In this document: positions 17,033-26,346 of the stretch, piece by piece | Position numbering within the stretch: position 1 is the first letter of the stretch | How the letters are laid out: each line of letters opens with the position of its first letter | From: CAYMUL01 sp964393605 | GTDB taxonomy: Bacteria > Bacteroidota > Ignavibacteria > Ignavibacteriales > Ignavibacteriaceae | Direction of reading: 5' to 3' | Length of the DNA stretch: 48,207 nucleotides | Assembly: GCA_964393605.1 (NCBI GenBank) | Contig: CAYMUL010000025.1 | Coordinates: 1 to 48,207, forward strand | Position numbers and translations under genes: made by a program | The notes under the pieces: model-generated | Told to the model about the DNA's origin: nothing | Database searches by the model: none | What the model saw: the letters and a program-made list of their open reading frames with translations, nothing else

Positions 17033-17065
17033 AACCGAACTCATCGCAGTTCGGTTTTTTATTTT
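17033..17065 (+). terminator. Rho-independent terminator after the DUF4097 gene
   Basis: A nine-base stem, AACCGAACT/AGTTCGGTT, with the loop CATCGC, is followed directly by TTTTATTTT. Confidence 0.92.
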
Positions 17066-17222
17066 AAAGATTTCCACATTAACAAGTAACTTCCCGGGTT
17101 TTTTACAAGAAGCAGACGGAAAAACATTTTTTTGTTTCTTTGGTTGTTGAATAATTCTATATTCAATTTAGAAAAGCAAAACTTCATTCATAAAAAAAAT
17201 AAAAAGATGTTAAAATATTTTT

Positions 17223-19295
17223 GTGAGCGGAATGTTAAGTAAATTTTTGATTATTGTCTTCACGGCACTTTCAATTACGATTAATCCTTTCGCGAACGAC
17301 TCGCTCAATCTTAAGAAAAAAATTTTAATTGTTGATGAAATAATTAAATCCGGCGCAACTGATAGCGCGGCGATTTGGGCAATTCGAGAATTAGTTTTTT
17401 ATTTCAGAAGTTACGATGCAAAAAAAGCACTTTACTACAATAACATTTTAATGCAGATTGCACGAAAGACGGGCGATAGAAAATTTGAAGCGACCCTGCT
17501 GGCAGAAAAAGGTGCTTTTTACAGAGAACAAGGACTTCTCAATCACGCACTCGAACAGCTAAAGGCGGCATCGGATTTATGGAGTGTACTCGGCGAAAAA
17601 TCGGGCGTGGGATGGACTTTGCTCGAAATCGGCAACATCTATTATCTACTAAATCTTTACGAACAATCTGAATTTTATTTTCGTAAAGTGGAAGAACTCG
17701 CTTTTCAGAGCAATCATTTTGAACTAACTTATGTTGCTCTTAATAATATCGGGTTAGTAAAAAGGCAAACGGGAAATTATTCTGAAGCAAAAAAATATTT
17801 TTTAAAAGCGGATTCGGTTAACAACGATAGACTTTTACCATATAATTTAAACTCACTTCGTTACTTCGCATCAATTGAGATTTTAGAGGGAAACAAAAAC
17901 AAAGCACTCGATTATTATCAACGCGCAATAAATCTTTATTATATCGAACAACCAAAAGTTAATAATCATTCCGCCACAAGAGTGGTTTTTGAAGTGATGA
18001 TTAATATTGCTGAATTGTTCACCGACCTGGAGGATTTTTCCAAAGCAAAAACCGCATTGAACGATGCAATAAAATTCGGCGAAGAAAATAATTTGGTCGT
18101 CGAATCAGTCGGGCATTTGAATAAAGCCGCAGAGCTTTCACTAAAACTTGGTGATCCGGAAGGTGCAAAGAAGAGTCTCGAAAAATCTTTAAAGATTAGC
18201 AAACCGAACACGATGATTTTGTATCAATCAGAATCATATCGACTTCTTTCAATTCTTTATGAAAAGGAGGGGAAGATTGCAGAGGCATATAACGCGCACA
18301 AATTGCATAAAACTTTAGATGACTCTGTATTTAACAAAGAGCTTTCCGAATTGATGGCTGATCTTCGCGCTCGTGTCGAAACTGAAAAAACAAATCAACA
18401 ATTAAAACTGATTGAACAAAATAAAGAACTCAACGAACTTAAAATTCAACGACAAAGCGATTACATTCTCGCCCTAATTATCGGTTTTGTGCTAATACTT
18501 ATTTTGTTTGCAGGTTTAGTCAGTCGCAATCTGTACAGAAAAAAAACTGTCGAAGAAATTCAGAAATTCAATTCACAACTAAGCCATGCAAACAAACAAC
18601 TGACGGAAGTAAATGAAGTGAAAGATAAATTACTCTCCGTGCTTGCGCACGATTTACGCAGTCCGTATCAAATTATTTTGAGTTACTCTGAAATAATTTT
18701 TGAACAATACGAAGAACTGTCGGAAGAAGAAATTCGGAAGTTTGCAAAAGATATCAACTCGGTTTCCAAAAAGCATTATGTGTTTCTAAAGAATTTACTC
18801 GAATGGGTTGGAATGCAATTCAATAAAAAAGAATTTGATAAGTCAGTTGTTCTTCTCAATGATGAAATTGATGATGTCATTGAAAGTTTAAAGAATGCCG
18901 CGGTGAAGAAAGAGATTAATCTCAAGTCGGAATTAAAAAACGAAGTATCAATCTTAACCAATAAACAAGCACTTCATTCCGTATTACTTAACTTGATTAA
19001 TAACTCAATAAAGTACACAAACACTGGCGGAAATATTTCGGTAAATGCTTTCGATGAAGTTGAGCGATTGAAAATTTCTATCACAGACGATGGTGTCGGC
19101 ATGACTAAAGAACAGTGCGATAAATTGTTCAAGTTAGAAAGCAGAAATTCAACGATGGGAACAATGAATGAATCGGGAACGGGTTTTGGTTTAGTGATTG
19201 TGTACGAATTAATAAAAAATTTAGGCGGCAGCATCTCCGTAGAAAGTGAAGTCGGCAAAGGAACAATTTTTACAGTTACATTTGAGAAAAATTAA
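17223..19295 (+). CDS. TPR-sensor histidine kinase
   Basis: This 690-residue signalling protein has a putative N-terminal signal segment and about 370 residues of tetratricopeptide repeats, predicted outside the cytoplasmic membrane. A coiled-coil stretch, one membrane segment near residues 414-438, and a cytoplasmic kinase follow. The phosphoacceptor is His476 in LLSVLAHDLRSPYQ. The ATP-binding domain has LINNSIKYTN (N box), DDGVGM (G1) and GTGFGLVIV (G2). No response regulator gene is adjacent, so it is an orphan here. The start is GTG at 17223 or ATG three codons later; neither has a convincing ribosome-binding site. The ligand is unknown. Confidence 0.88.
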   Translation: MSGMLSKFLIIVFTALSITINPFANDSLNLKKKILIVDEIIKSGATDSAAIWAIRELVFYFRSYDAKKALYYNNILMQIARKTGDRKFEATLLAEKGAFYREQGLLNHALEQLKAASDLWSVLGEKSGVGWTLLEIGNIYYLLNLYEQSEFYFRKVEELAFQSNHFELTYVALNNIGLVKRQTGNYSEAKKYFLKADSVNNDRLLPYNLNSLRYFASIEILEGNKNKALDYYQRAINLYYIEQPKVNNHSATRVVFEVMINIAELFTDLEDFSKAKTALNDAIKFGEENNLVVESVGHLNKAAELSLKLGDPEGAKKSLEKSLKISKPNTMILYQSESYRLLSILYEKEGKIAEAYNAHKLHKTLDDSVFNKELSELMADLRARVETEKTNQQLKLIEQNKELNELKIQRQSDYILALIIGFVLILILFAGLVSRNLYRKKTVEEIQKFNSQLSHANKQLTEVNEVKDKLLSVLAHDLRSPYQIILSYSEIIFEQYEELSEEEIRKFAKDINSVSKKHYVFLKNLLEWVGMQFNKKEFDKSVVLLNDEIDDVIESLKNAAVKKEINLKSELKNEVSILTNKQALHSVLLNLINNSIKYTNTGGNISVNAFDEVERLKISITDDGVGMTKEQCDKLFKLESRNSTMGTMNESGTGFGLVIVYELIKNLGGSISVESEVGKGTIFTVTFEKN

Positions 19296-19308
19296 AACCG
19301 AGAGAGAA

Positions 19309-19926
19309 CTATTTTTTTTCGTACTTCCAGTTTCTGCTCTTTCCTTCTTTAAGCATCTCAATCGCCTTGATAATTCTGCTTCCTCGTGTTTCTTCTCGTT
19401 TTGCTTCAACAATCCATTCAACATATTCTTTCTTGTGTGAATAGGAAAAAGATTCAAAAACTTCTTTTGCTTTTTTGTTTTTGCCCAACGCGGAAAGAAA
19501 ATCATCGGGCATAACAATTTCTTTTTGTTCTTTCACAGATTTTTTAATCGACGGAAGTTTTATTTCTTCTTCGTTTAATTTTATTGCCTCTTTTAACATT
19601 GCAAGGAATTTTTTTTGAGAAGGTAAATCGGAAAGAGTTTTTATTTTTCCGAAGTTCCCCATTGCCGTTTCTGCTTCGGCATTTTTTATTAATGATTTAT
19701 CCTTCATCAACGTTGCTTTCCAAAAAACAAATGCACAGTGCTCTTTGAATGATGCCATGCTGCAAAGAATTCCTTTATACAAGAAATGTGGAAAGCCCCA
19801 CTTTATAGTTTCTTCAATATCGGGACAAGCCGCATGAACGGTGGCGCGAATGTGGTTTAGTATTGGTTGCGCAAACTCTTTCGACTTTGCAATATATTGA
19901 TCTACTCGAACATCTTTTTTCGGCAT
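19309..19926 (-). CDS. YdeI/OmdA-like protein with DUF1801 domain
   Basis: The 205-residue protein combines a DUF1801 domain (residues about 10-120: IRATVHAACPDIEETIKWGFPHF) with a C-terminal OmdA-type domain (PDDFLSALGKNKKAKEVFESFS then SHKKEYVEWIVEAKREETR). Homologues are annotated as YdeI or OmpD-associated proteins, some linked to peptide or bacteriocin tolerance; the mechanism is unclear. I chose the ATG at 19926 because AAGGAAG lies seven bases upstream. A longer frame begins at 19959. It converges on the histidine kinase gene with only 13 bases between stops. Confidence 0.83.
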   Translation of the reverse strand: MPKKDVRVDQYIAKSKEFAQPILNHIRATVHAACPDIEETIKWGFPHFLYKGILCSMASFKEHCAFVFWKATLMKDKSLIKNAEAETAMGNFGKIKTLSDLPSQKKFLAMLKEAIKLNEEEIKLPSIKKSVKEQKEIVMPDDFLSALGKNKKAKEVFESFSYSHKKEYVEWIVEAKREETRGSRIIKAIEMLKEGKSRNWKYEKK

Positions 19927-20465
19927 TTGCTTCCTTAAAATTTTTTTGAACGCAGTCATAAAATATTTATTCTGAAAATATTACGCTACAAATTTTTCGC
20001 AGTGCTTTTCTTTGAGCAAAGAAAGTAGCCGCATGAATTGAGATATAAAACATCAAGCACTTTGCACTTCATCCCTTCTCGTTCTCGCGCACTCATTTCC
20101 TTTTTCACCGCAAAGACGCTGATTCCAAATTGAATTCATTTTTAATTTGAAATTTTTAATTAATCAATATCATCCGCGTGCCTTTAAATCTTAGTGCAAA
20201 CTTAGTGATCTTAGTGTCTCAGTGGTAAATAAAGAAGTAAAACCACGTAGACACTAAGGACACTAAGGAACACTAAGTCAATTCTTTTCACCGCAAAGTT
20301 CGCGAACGTGCGCAAAGGAAATTATTATTTTCAATTATCCATTCTCCATTATCTCCAAAGGAGTCCTTCGGACAATTGTCAATTTTTAAGTGCATCCACA
20401 ATTAATATCTCTTCCTCTTTCATAATTAAATTTCTAACTTTACGACAAATGAAAATGAATTTAAT
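19927..20465. other. Gene-free gap rich in inverted repeats
   Basis: I find no gene. The gap holds a TTTCTTTG/CAAAGAAA palindrome near 20008, CACTAAGG- and CACAAAGG-type degenerate repeats, and a large inverted repeat at 20190-20277. It also has two adjoining four-base palindromes with three-base loops at 20353-20373 (CTCC-AAA-GGAG and GTCC-TTC-GGAC) and CCATTCTCCATT words related to the 21-bp array at 3221. Confidence 0.75.
20190..20277. repeat. Long imperfect inverted repeat built from CTTAGTG/CACTAAG
   Basis: The left arm (20190-20226) consists of CTTAGTG words and ends CAGTGGT. The right arm (20242-20277) starts ACCACGTAG and consists of CACTAAG words. The arms of about 36 bases are reverse complements apart from a few mismatches, with a 15-base loop. 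It would fold into one long hairpin on either strand. Confidence 0.85.
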
Positions 20466-21377
20466 TTGAGCACGAATATTCAAACATGGTACAATAAAAA
20501 TGTGCCAGACCAAAAAGGGAAAATATTTATCATCACCGGTGCGAACAGCGGACTCGGTTTTCATGCGGCACGAACAATTGCAAGAAACAACGGAACGGTT
20601 GTACTCGCTACAAGAAATATTGATGCTGGGAAATTTACGCGGGAAAAAATCTCAACCGAATTTTCCTCTGCTGATGTTCACCCGCTTCAACTCGATCTCA
20701 CTGACCTTAATTCAATTCATAATTTTGTAAAAGAATTCAAACGAAAATTTAACCGGCTCGATCTGCTTTTAAATAATGCGGGTGTGATGGCAATGCCGTA
20801 TTCAAAAACGAAAGACAATTTCGAAATTCAAATCGGGACGAATCACTTCGGACATTTTGCATTAACTGCGTTACTTTTTCCAATTCTGAAAACTACAATT
20901 GATTCACGCATAGTTTCAGTTTCAAGCGCGCTGCATAAGTACGGCAATATTGATTTCAACGACATCAATTGGGAAAAAAGAAATTATAAAACATGGACGG
21001 CATACTGCGACAGTAAAATTGCAAATCTTCACTTCGCTTTCTTTCTTCAAAAAAAGATTGAAGAGTATAAACTGAATATGAAATCGGTTGCCGCTCATCC
21101 GGGATGGACTTACACTCAACTTCAACGAAACAAATTATATGCAAATATTTTGTCGCGCCTCTTTGCACAAAAAGCAGAGATGGGTTCTCTCCCCTTGATT
21201 TATGCGGCTGTCGGTAGTGATGTTTCCGGCGGAGATTTTATCGGTCCCGATGGCAAGAACGAAGTTCGCGGTTTCCCGAAGAAAGTAAATTCAATTCCAC
21301 GAGCAAAGGATGAAAACAATATGAACCGGCTTTGGGAAATTTCTGAAAAATTAACCGGCGTAAAATTTGAATTTTGA
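20466..21377 (+). CDS. Short-chain dehydrogenase/reductase (retinol dehydrogenase-like)
   Basis: This 303-residue SDR protein has the cofactor motif TGANSGLG, ATRNIDAG, the NNAG motif and the catalytic Tyr-x3-Lys in YCDSKIANLHF, preceded by the Ser-rich strand RIVSVSSALHK. The N terminus (WYNKNVPDQKGKIFIITG) matches the large group annotated as retinol dehydrogenase or WW-domain oxidoreductase-like. The real substrate is unknown, and use of NADP is likely but not certain. The only start giving the full N terminus is the TTG at 20466, which has no clear ribosome-binding site. It is transcribed alone, ahead of gdhA. Confidence 0.88.
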   Translation: MSTNIQTWYNKNVPDQKGKIFIITGANSGLGFHAARTIARNNGTVVLATRNIDAGKFTREKISTEFSSADVHPLQLDLTDLNSIHNFVKEFKRKFNRLDLLLNNAGVMAMPYSKTKDNFEIQIGTNHFGHFALTALLFPILKTTIDSRIVSVSSALHKYGNIDFNDINWEKRNYKTWTAYCDSKIANLHFAFFLQKKIEEYKLNMKSVAAHPGWTYTQLQRNKLYANILSRLFAQKAEMGSLPLIYAAVGSDVSGGDFIGPDGKNEVRGFPKKVNSIPRAKDENNMNRLWEISEKLTGVKFEF

Positions 21378-21640
21378 TAATCAAAACTTTGCGCGTTATC
21401 AACAAATTATCTTCATTAAAAAAACTTAATAATTCTACTTTGGAAATTTTTTTTAATTTTGTTGTAACACATTTGAATAATAAAATAATAATCTTATAAG
21501 CACTACAAATTTGAGACGCGAGAAAAAAATTTCATTCCTCAATTTACATCCCTACCAAACAAACAACAGTTATTTGATGTTCATCATAAACAATAATTCA
21601 TCTTTATTCCTTAACAAAAAAAAACAAAGAGGAGACAACA

Positions 21641-23002
21641 ATGTCTAATTATGTAAAAGAAGTACTTGCAAGCGTTAAAGCAAAGAATCCCGCAGAACCT
21701 GAATTTCTTCAAGCTGTGGAAGAAGTGATTGAATCACTTGGCATCGTGTTGAATAGACACCCCGAATATCGTTCGGCAAAAATTTTAGAAAGAATTGTTG
21801 AGCCGGAAAGAGTTATTCTGTTCAGAGTTCCATGGATGGACGACCAGGGCGAAGTTCAGGTTAACCGCGGTTTCAGAATTGAAATGAATAGCGCTATCGG
21901 TCCATACAAAGGAGGGTTGCGTTTTCATCCTTCAGTCAATTTAGGAATTCTAAAATTTCTTGCGTTCGAACAAGTTTTCAAAAATAGTTTAACCACTTTA
22001 CCGATGGGCGGCGGAAAAGGTGGTAGCGATTTCGATCCGAAAGGTAAAAGCGACAACGAAGTGATGCGCTTCTGTCAAAGTTTTATGAGCGAATTATTCA
22101 GACACATTGGCTCTAACACCGACGTGCCCGCCGGCGATATTGGCGTTGGCGGAAGAGAGATTGGTTATCTGTTCGGACAATACAAAAAATTACGAAACGA
22201 ATTTACCGGCGTGCTGACAGGCAAGGGAATAAACTGGGGCGGCTCGTTAATTCGTCCCGAAGCAACCGGTTATGGCTCGGTTTATTTTGCGGCGGAAATG
22301 TTATCGACAAAAAATCAAACGCTTGAAGGAAAAAGATGTTTGGTTTCGGGAAGCGGAAACGTTGCACAATTCACCGTTGAAAAGATCTTGGACCTCGGAG
22401 GAAAAGTTCTCACACTTTCCGATTCGAACGGATTTATTTATGATGAAGCTGGTATCGACAGAGAAAAACTTAAATTCATTATGAACTTGAAAAATGTAAA
22501 GCGCGGAAGAATTAAAGATTACCTGGAGAAATATAAATCGGCAGTGTACACGGATATCGATCCGAAGAGCGACCACAATGAACTATGGAATCTTAAAGCA
22601 GATTGCGCATTTCCTTCCGCCACACAAAACGAAATAAATCATATTGATGCAAACAACTTGTTAAAGAACGGCGTGTATGTTGTTTCCGAAGGTGCAAACA
22701 TGCCAAGCACAATTGATGCGATTAAAATGTATGTAGATGCAAAAATTCTATACGGACCGGCGAAAGCCGCGAATGCCGGCGGAGTTGCGGTTTCAGGTTT
22801 AGAGATGGCGCAGAATAGTATGCGCTTTAATTGGACTCGCGAAGAAGTTGATAACCGCTTGCACTTAATTATGAAGAGCATTCACAAAACATGTGTGGAT
22901 ACTGCCGAAAGATTCGGTACGCCCGGCAATTATGTGAACGGCGCAAACATCGGCGGTTTCTTAAAAGTTGCCGATGCAATGCTCGACCAGGGAATTGTAT
23001 AA
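21641..23002 (+). CDS. gdhA: NADP-type glutamate dehydrogenase
   Basis: GdhA aminates 2-oxoglutarate to glutamate. The 453-residue protein matches the hexameric bacterial type throughout: FRIEMNSAIGPYKGGLRFHPSVN, the active-site lysine region LPMGGGKGGSDFDPKGKS, DVPAGDIGVGGREIGYL, and the Rossmann region KRCLVSGSGNVAQFTVEK. AGGAG lies at good spacing before the ATG, one of the stronger ribosome-binding sites in the window, consistent with high expression. A GATG-TT-CATC palindrome about 60 bases upstream recurs before another gene at 34103. A terminator lies well downstream. Confidence 0.96.
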   Translation: MSNYVKEVLASVKAKNPAEPEFLQAVEEVIESLGIVLNRHPEYRSAKILERIVEPERVILFRVPWMDDQGEVQVNRGFRIEMNSAIGPYKGGLRFHPSVNLGILKFLAFEQVFKNSLTTLPMGGGKGGSDFDPKGKSDNEVMRFCQSFMSELFRHIGSNTDVPAGDIGVGGREIGYLFGQYKKLRNEFTGVLTGKGINWGGSLIRPEATGYGSVYFAAEMLSTKNQTLEGKRCLVSGSGNVAQFTVEKILDLGGKVLTLSDSNGFIYDEAGIDREKLKFIMNLKNVKRGRIKDYLEKYKSAVYTDIDPKSDHNELWNLKADCAFPSATQNEINHIDANNLLKNGVYVVSEGANMPSTIDAIKMYVDAKILYGPAKAANAGGVAVSGLEMAQNSMRFNWTREEVDNRLHLIMKSIHKTCVDTAERFGTPGNYVNGANIGGFLKVADAMLDQGIV

Positions 23003-23155
23003 ATAACTTACCTGGTGCAGGATAGTAAATCGAAACTCCGTTTCGACTATTTAAAGGCGAATAGCTTAGAAAAGAAAAGGGCGATTCAGAGAATCGCCTT
23101 ACGGTTATCATCGCCTTGCCAAAGTTGAGTAAATAATATAAATAGTTAAAAACTG

Positions 23156-23194
23156 AATCCCGTCTTCTTGAAAAAAGTGGACGGGATTTTTTTT
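23156..23194 (+). terminator. Rho-independent terminator downstream of gdhA
   Basis: A nine-base stem, AATCCCGTC/GACGGGATT, with a 15-base loop runs into eight Ts. A separate hairpin without a T run, GGCGATTC/GAATCGCC, lies upstream at 23080-23098. Confidence 0.9.
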
Positions 23195-23293
23195 GTTCAG
23201 CTTTTTCGCCTGAAATTTCCTGCTTCAGCTCGTCTATTTTATTTTGATAAAGAGTAAAAATTCTTTTAGAAATTGATTTTAGGAATTCTTATT

Positions 23294-25498
23294 TTGCAAA
23301 CAAAACTAATTAATAAACAAGGAAACGTGGTTCTATTACTTGCATTTATAATTTTTGCAGCATCGCTCTCTGCCCAAAGTAACGAAAAGAAATTAATCGT
23401 AAAACAAATCAATACAAAAATTGAAGTTGACGGAGCAATAGATGCTGTTTGGTCCGAAGCGGATTCGGTTTTTGATTTCATTCAACTTCAACCGTATCCA
23501 AATACAGCGGCAACAAGGCAAACAGTGGCAAAAGTTCTCACTACAGATGAATCAATTTACTGTTTGATAAAGTGTTTTGACAACCCCGATGAAGTACAGA
23601 AAAATAATGGAATGCAAGATCAATTCGGCGGCGATGTTGTTTCGTTCATGTTCGATTCCTTTAACGATAAAAAGTCTGCTTACAAATTTGCAGTCTCTGC
23701 TTCCGGCGTTAAGTCCGATAGCAGATTGATTGACGACGCGCGCAATCGTGATTATAATTGGGATGGCGTTTGGTTTGCCGATTCTAAATTTTATGATTGG
23801 GGTTATGTTATCGAAATGGAAATTCCTTACCGTACAATTCAATACGATAAAAATTTATCGGAGTGGGGATTGGATTTCGATAGATGGATTCCTCACCTAA
23901 ACGAAGATATGTATTGGAATGAATATGATAAAAATGAAGGACAACGAATCTCTAAATTCGGGAAGCTAATCTTCGAAAATTTCAAACCGCAAATCACCGG
24001 AATGAATCTTGAAATCTATCCCGTCGGCATTACAAAAGCTACATATCTCGGCAATGGAAAATATAAATTTGATCCCGATGCGGGCATCGATATTTTTTAC
24101 AATCCTTCGGCGCAGCTGACTTTTCAATTAACGGGCAACCCCGACTTTGCGCAGATTGAAGCCGATCCTTTCAACTTTAACATCTCCCGTTACGAATCAT
24201 ATTTCAGAGAACGACGTCCTTTCTTTACTGAAGGAAATGAAATTTTTATGGCGGCGGGGAAAGATCAAAATTCAGGATTCTATCAACCCCTCGAATTATT
24301 TTATTCAAGAAGAATAGGAAGAAAACTTCCCGATGGAAAAGAAGTACCGCTTCTTCTCGGTTCAAAAGTTTTCGGTCGCTCCGATGATTTTGAATACGGC
24401 GGCTTTCTTGCTTTAACAGATCAGACAGATTATTCGTCCGGCGGATTGAACGCTTCCGAGCCGCGCGCCTATTTTGCTTCGGCAAGGGTTAAGAAAAACA
24501 TTTTCGGAAATTCTAACATCGGATTTTTATATGTCGGCAAATACACAAAAGATAATACTTACGGAGTGCTTGATATTGACGGCGCATTTCGTTCCTCCAA
24601 TTGGCAGCTATCATATCAAATTGCACGTTCAGTAAAAAACAATGAAGGAGATTTTGCATTTAGCGGCAACTTCAATCGCTTCACCGAAGATTTTATAATT
24701 TTATCGAGAGCAAGATACATCGGCGAAAAATTTGATATTGATCAAATCGGTTTTGTACCCTGGCGCGGAACGTGGGAGCTGACACCTATCGCAGGTCCTA
24801 TCTGGTATTTTGATGAAGGATATATTCGACAAATTTTGACTTACGGCGGCATTACACTAAATCATAATAAGCAAGATGACTTCACAGATTACGCGGTTAT
24901 CTATGGTTTCAACATGCAGTTCAGAAATTTTTGGGGATATGAAATTACACTCTCAACAGGTAAATCAAAAGATCTCTCAAAAGAATTCACTTCACAAAGT
25001 TTAACTCTAAGTTCATGGTTTCATACTAATCCGATTTGGAATGGAAATCTTTACGGCGGTTATGAAAAGACATATAATTTCAGCCGCGACTATCTTGCAT
25101 TTTATTCCTGGTGGGGAATGGAATTCAGTTATAAAATTTCTAATTCTATAACCGCAGGAACGAGCATCAATACTTTTATCGAAGGCAATCCCGGCGGAAG
25201 CATTGAAGATATTACCTATAACTCACGCCCTTATTTTTCAATTACTCCGATTAATAATTTAAACATTCGAATTTATGTTGATAATGTTTATGTAAAATCT
25301 TCCGACAAGCTTGAACAAATGATTGCCGCATTACTTTTTGCGTATAACTTTTCGCCGAAGAGTTGGATTTACTTTGCGATAAATGAAGTTCAAGACCGAC
25401 GAACCGAGTTTGATTCATTCGGAAATCCGCAACCGTTAAAACTGCACACAACAAGCCGTGCATCGGCTCTGAAAATAAAATATTTATATTATTTTTAG
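23294..25498 (+). CDS. Outer-membrane protein with CBM9-like domain and DUF5916 barrel
   Basis: The exported protein of about 734 residues has a signal peptide (VVLLLAFIIFAASLSAQ). A family-9 carbohydrate-binding-like domain follows (IEVDGAIDAVWSEADSVFDFIQ), then a long DUF5916 region that ends as a predicted outer-membrane beta-barrel with a terminal aromatic (YYF). The linker has the typical NPDFAQIEADPFNFNISRYE and FRERRPFFTEG segments. The transported or bound ligand is not known. I suggest the TTG at 23294, with AGGA nine bases upstream; a TTG at 23273 is the alternative, and no ATG fits. Confidence 0.85.
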   Translation: MQTKLINKQGNVVLLLAFIIFAASLSAQSNEKKLIVKQINTKIEVDGAIDAVWSEADSVFDFIQLQPYPNTAATRQTVAKVLTTDESIYCLIKCFDNPDEVQKNNGMQDQFGGDVVSFMFDSFNDKKSAYKFAVSASGVKSDSRLIDDARNRDYNWDGVWFADSKFYDWGYVIEMEIPYRTIQYDKNLSEWGLDFDRWIPHLNEDMYWNEYDKNEGQRISKFGKLIFENFKPQITGMNLEIYPVGITKATYLGNGKYKFDPDAGIDIFYNPSAQLTFQLTGNPDFAQIEADPFNFNISRYESYFRERRPFFTEGNEIFMAAGKDQNSGFYQPLELFYSRRIGRKLPDGKEVPLLLGSKVFGRSDDFEYGGFLALTDQTDYSSGGLNASEPRAYFASARVKKNIFGNSNIGFLYVGKYTKDNTYGVLDIDGAFRSSNWQLSYQIARSVKNNEGDFAFSGNFNRFTEDFIILSRARYIGEKFDIDQIGFVPWRGTWELTPIAGPIWYFDEGYIRQILTYGGITLNHNKQDDFTDYAVIYGFNMQFRNFWGYEITLSTGKSKDLSKEFTSQSLTLSSWFHTNPIWNGNLYGGYEKTYNFSRDYLAFYSWWGMEFSYKISNSITAGTSINTFIEGNPGGSIEDITYNSRPYFSITPINNLNIRIYVDNVYVKSSDKLEQMIAALLFAYNFSPKSWIYFAINEVQDRRTEFDSFGNPQPLKLHTTSRASALKIKYLYYF

Positions 25499-26346
25499 AA
25501 TCCTCAAACGAGCCAACTGATAAGTTAATATCTCTTCGAAATAAAAGCGATTAAACTCGTTTATATTTAATCGCTCATAAATAATTAACTCTTTAAAAGT
25601 TCAATAGTTTATCAACTATCCTTTCAATGTGAATTACAAACTCACTTAACACAAAAGTTGTTATGCCGAAGAAAGGATGCGTAACTTCTGTGAATAATCT
25701 AATAAGGTTTTTGTTTATAAGTTTTTCTGTTACTAAGGTTCAATAAAAATACGGTTCAGAAATTTATAATGCGCAGAAATGAAGCAATGTGTAATCAGAA
25801 AAAATTTTTTGCATTTACTAAGCGATTCAATTTTCATGGCAATATCTTGTTGAATAAAATAAAGTAAAGATAAATCTCATTCATTTCTCAACCTTTGTAA
25901 TAATTACTCTTCACGAACGCCAACCTTATTAGATTATTTGAATCATAACTGAAGTTGCACGGAATAGCTAATAGCACACTGATGACACAGATATGACTGA
26001 TTTTCACAGAGACGCTTTCACCATCGCGATTTATTTTCTATCCATTGGATAAGCCCAACGGAAATAATAATTTCAAATTTTATTTGTTGATGAAATTCAG
26101 CTTCTGCAATATTCCCGTCAGTTTTAGTTCACTCGGCTTTAGTAAGATGGACGGAATGATGGATTAAACATTCTTCAACTTGAGCCACACAAATATTTAT
26201 TTGGGACAACTGCTTCGTTAATTATTTTTCACCCAAAATCTACGAACTCAAGAATTATATTTGCGCGGGATAAAATCAGAATCTCTAAAACTTCATCCCC
26301 ATTTCTAAAATAAATTTTTTCTAAAGAAATCCTACACATAAATCAA
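25499..26346. other. 850-base gene-free gap with a repeat remnant
   Basis: No gene is credible here. At 25690-25755 there is a diverged inverted copy of part of the 237-bp unit found twice at 8031-8504, sharing AATAATCTAATAAGG and GTTACTAAGGTT. A second fragment in the opposite orientation at 25922-25938 forms a 17-base inverted repeat with it. The rest looks like degraded sequence. The promoter of the U32-family gene must lie near the right end. Confidence 0.7.
25693..25938. repeat. 17-bp inverted repeat bounding a degraded element
   Basis: AATAATCTAATAAGGTT at 25693-25709 is the exact reverse complement of AACCTTATTAGATTATT at 25922-25938. The same word occurs in both copies of the 237-bp unit near 8117 and 8354, so this is a dispersed repeat family rather than chance. 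Confidence 0.75.
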
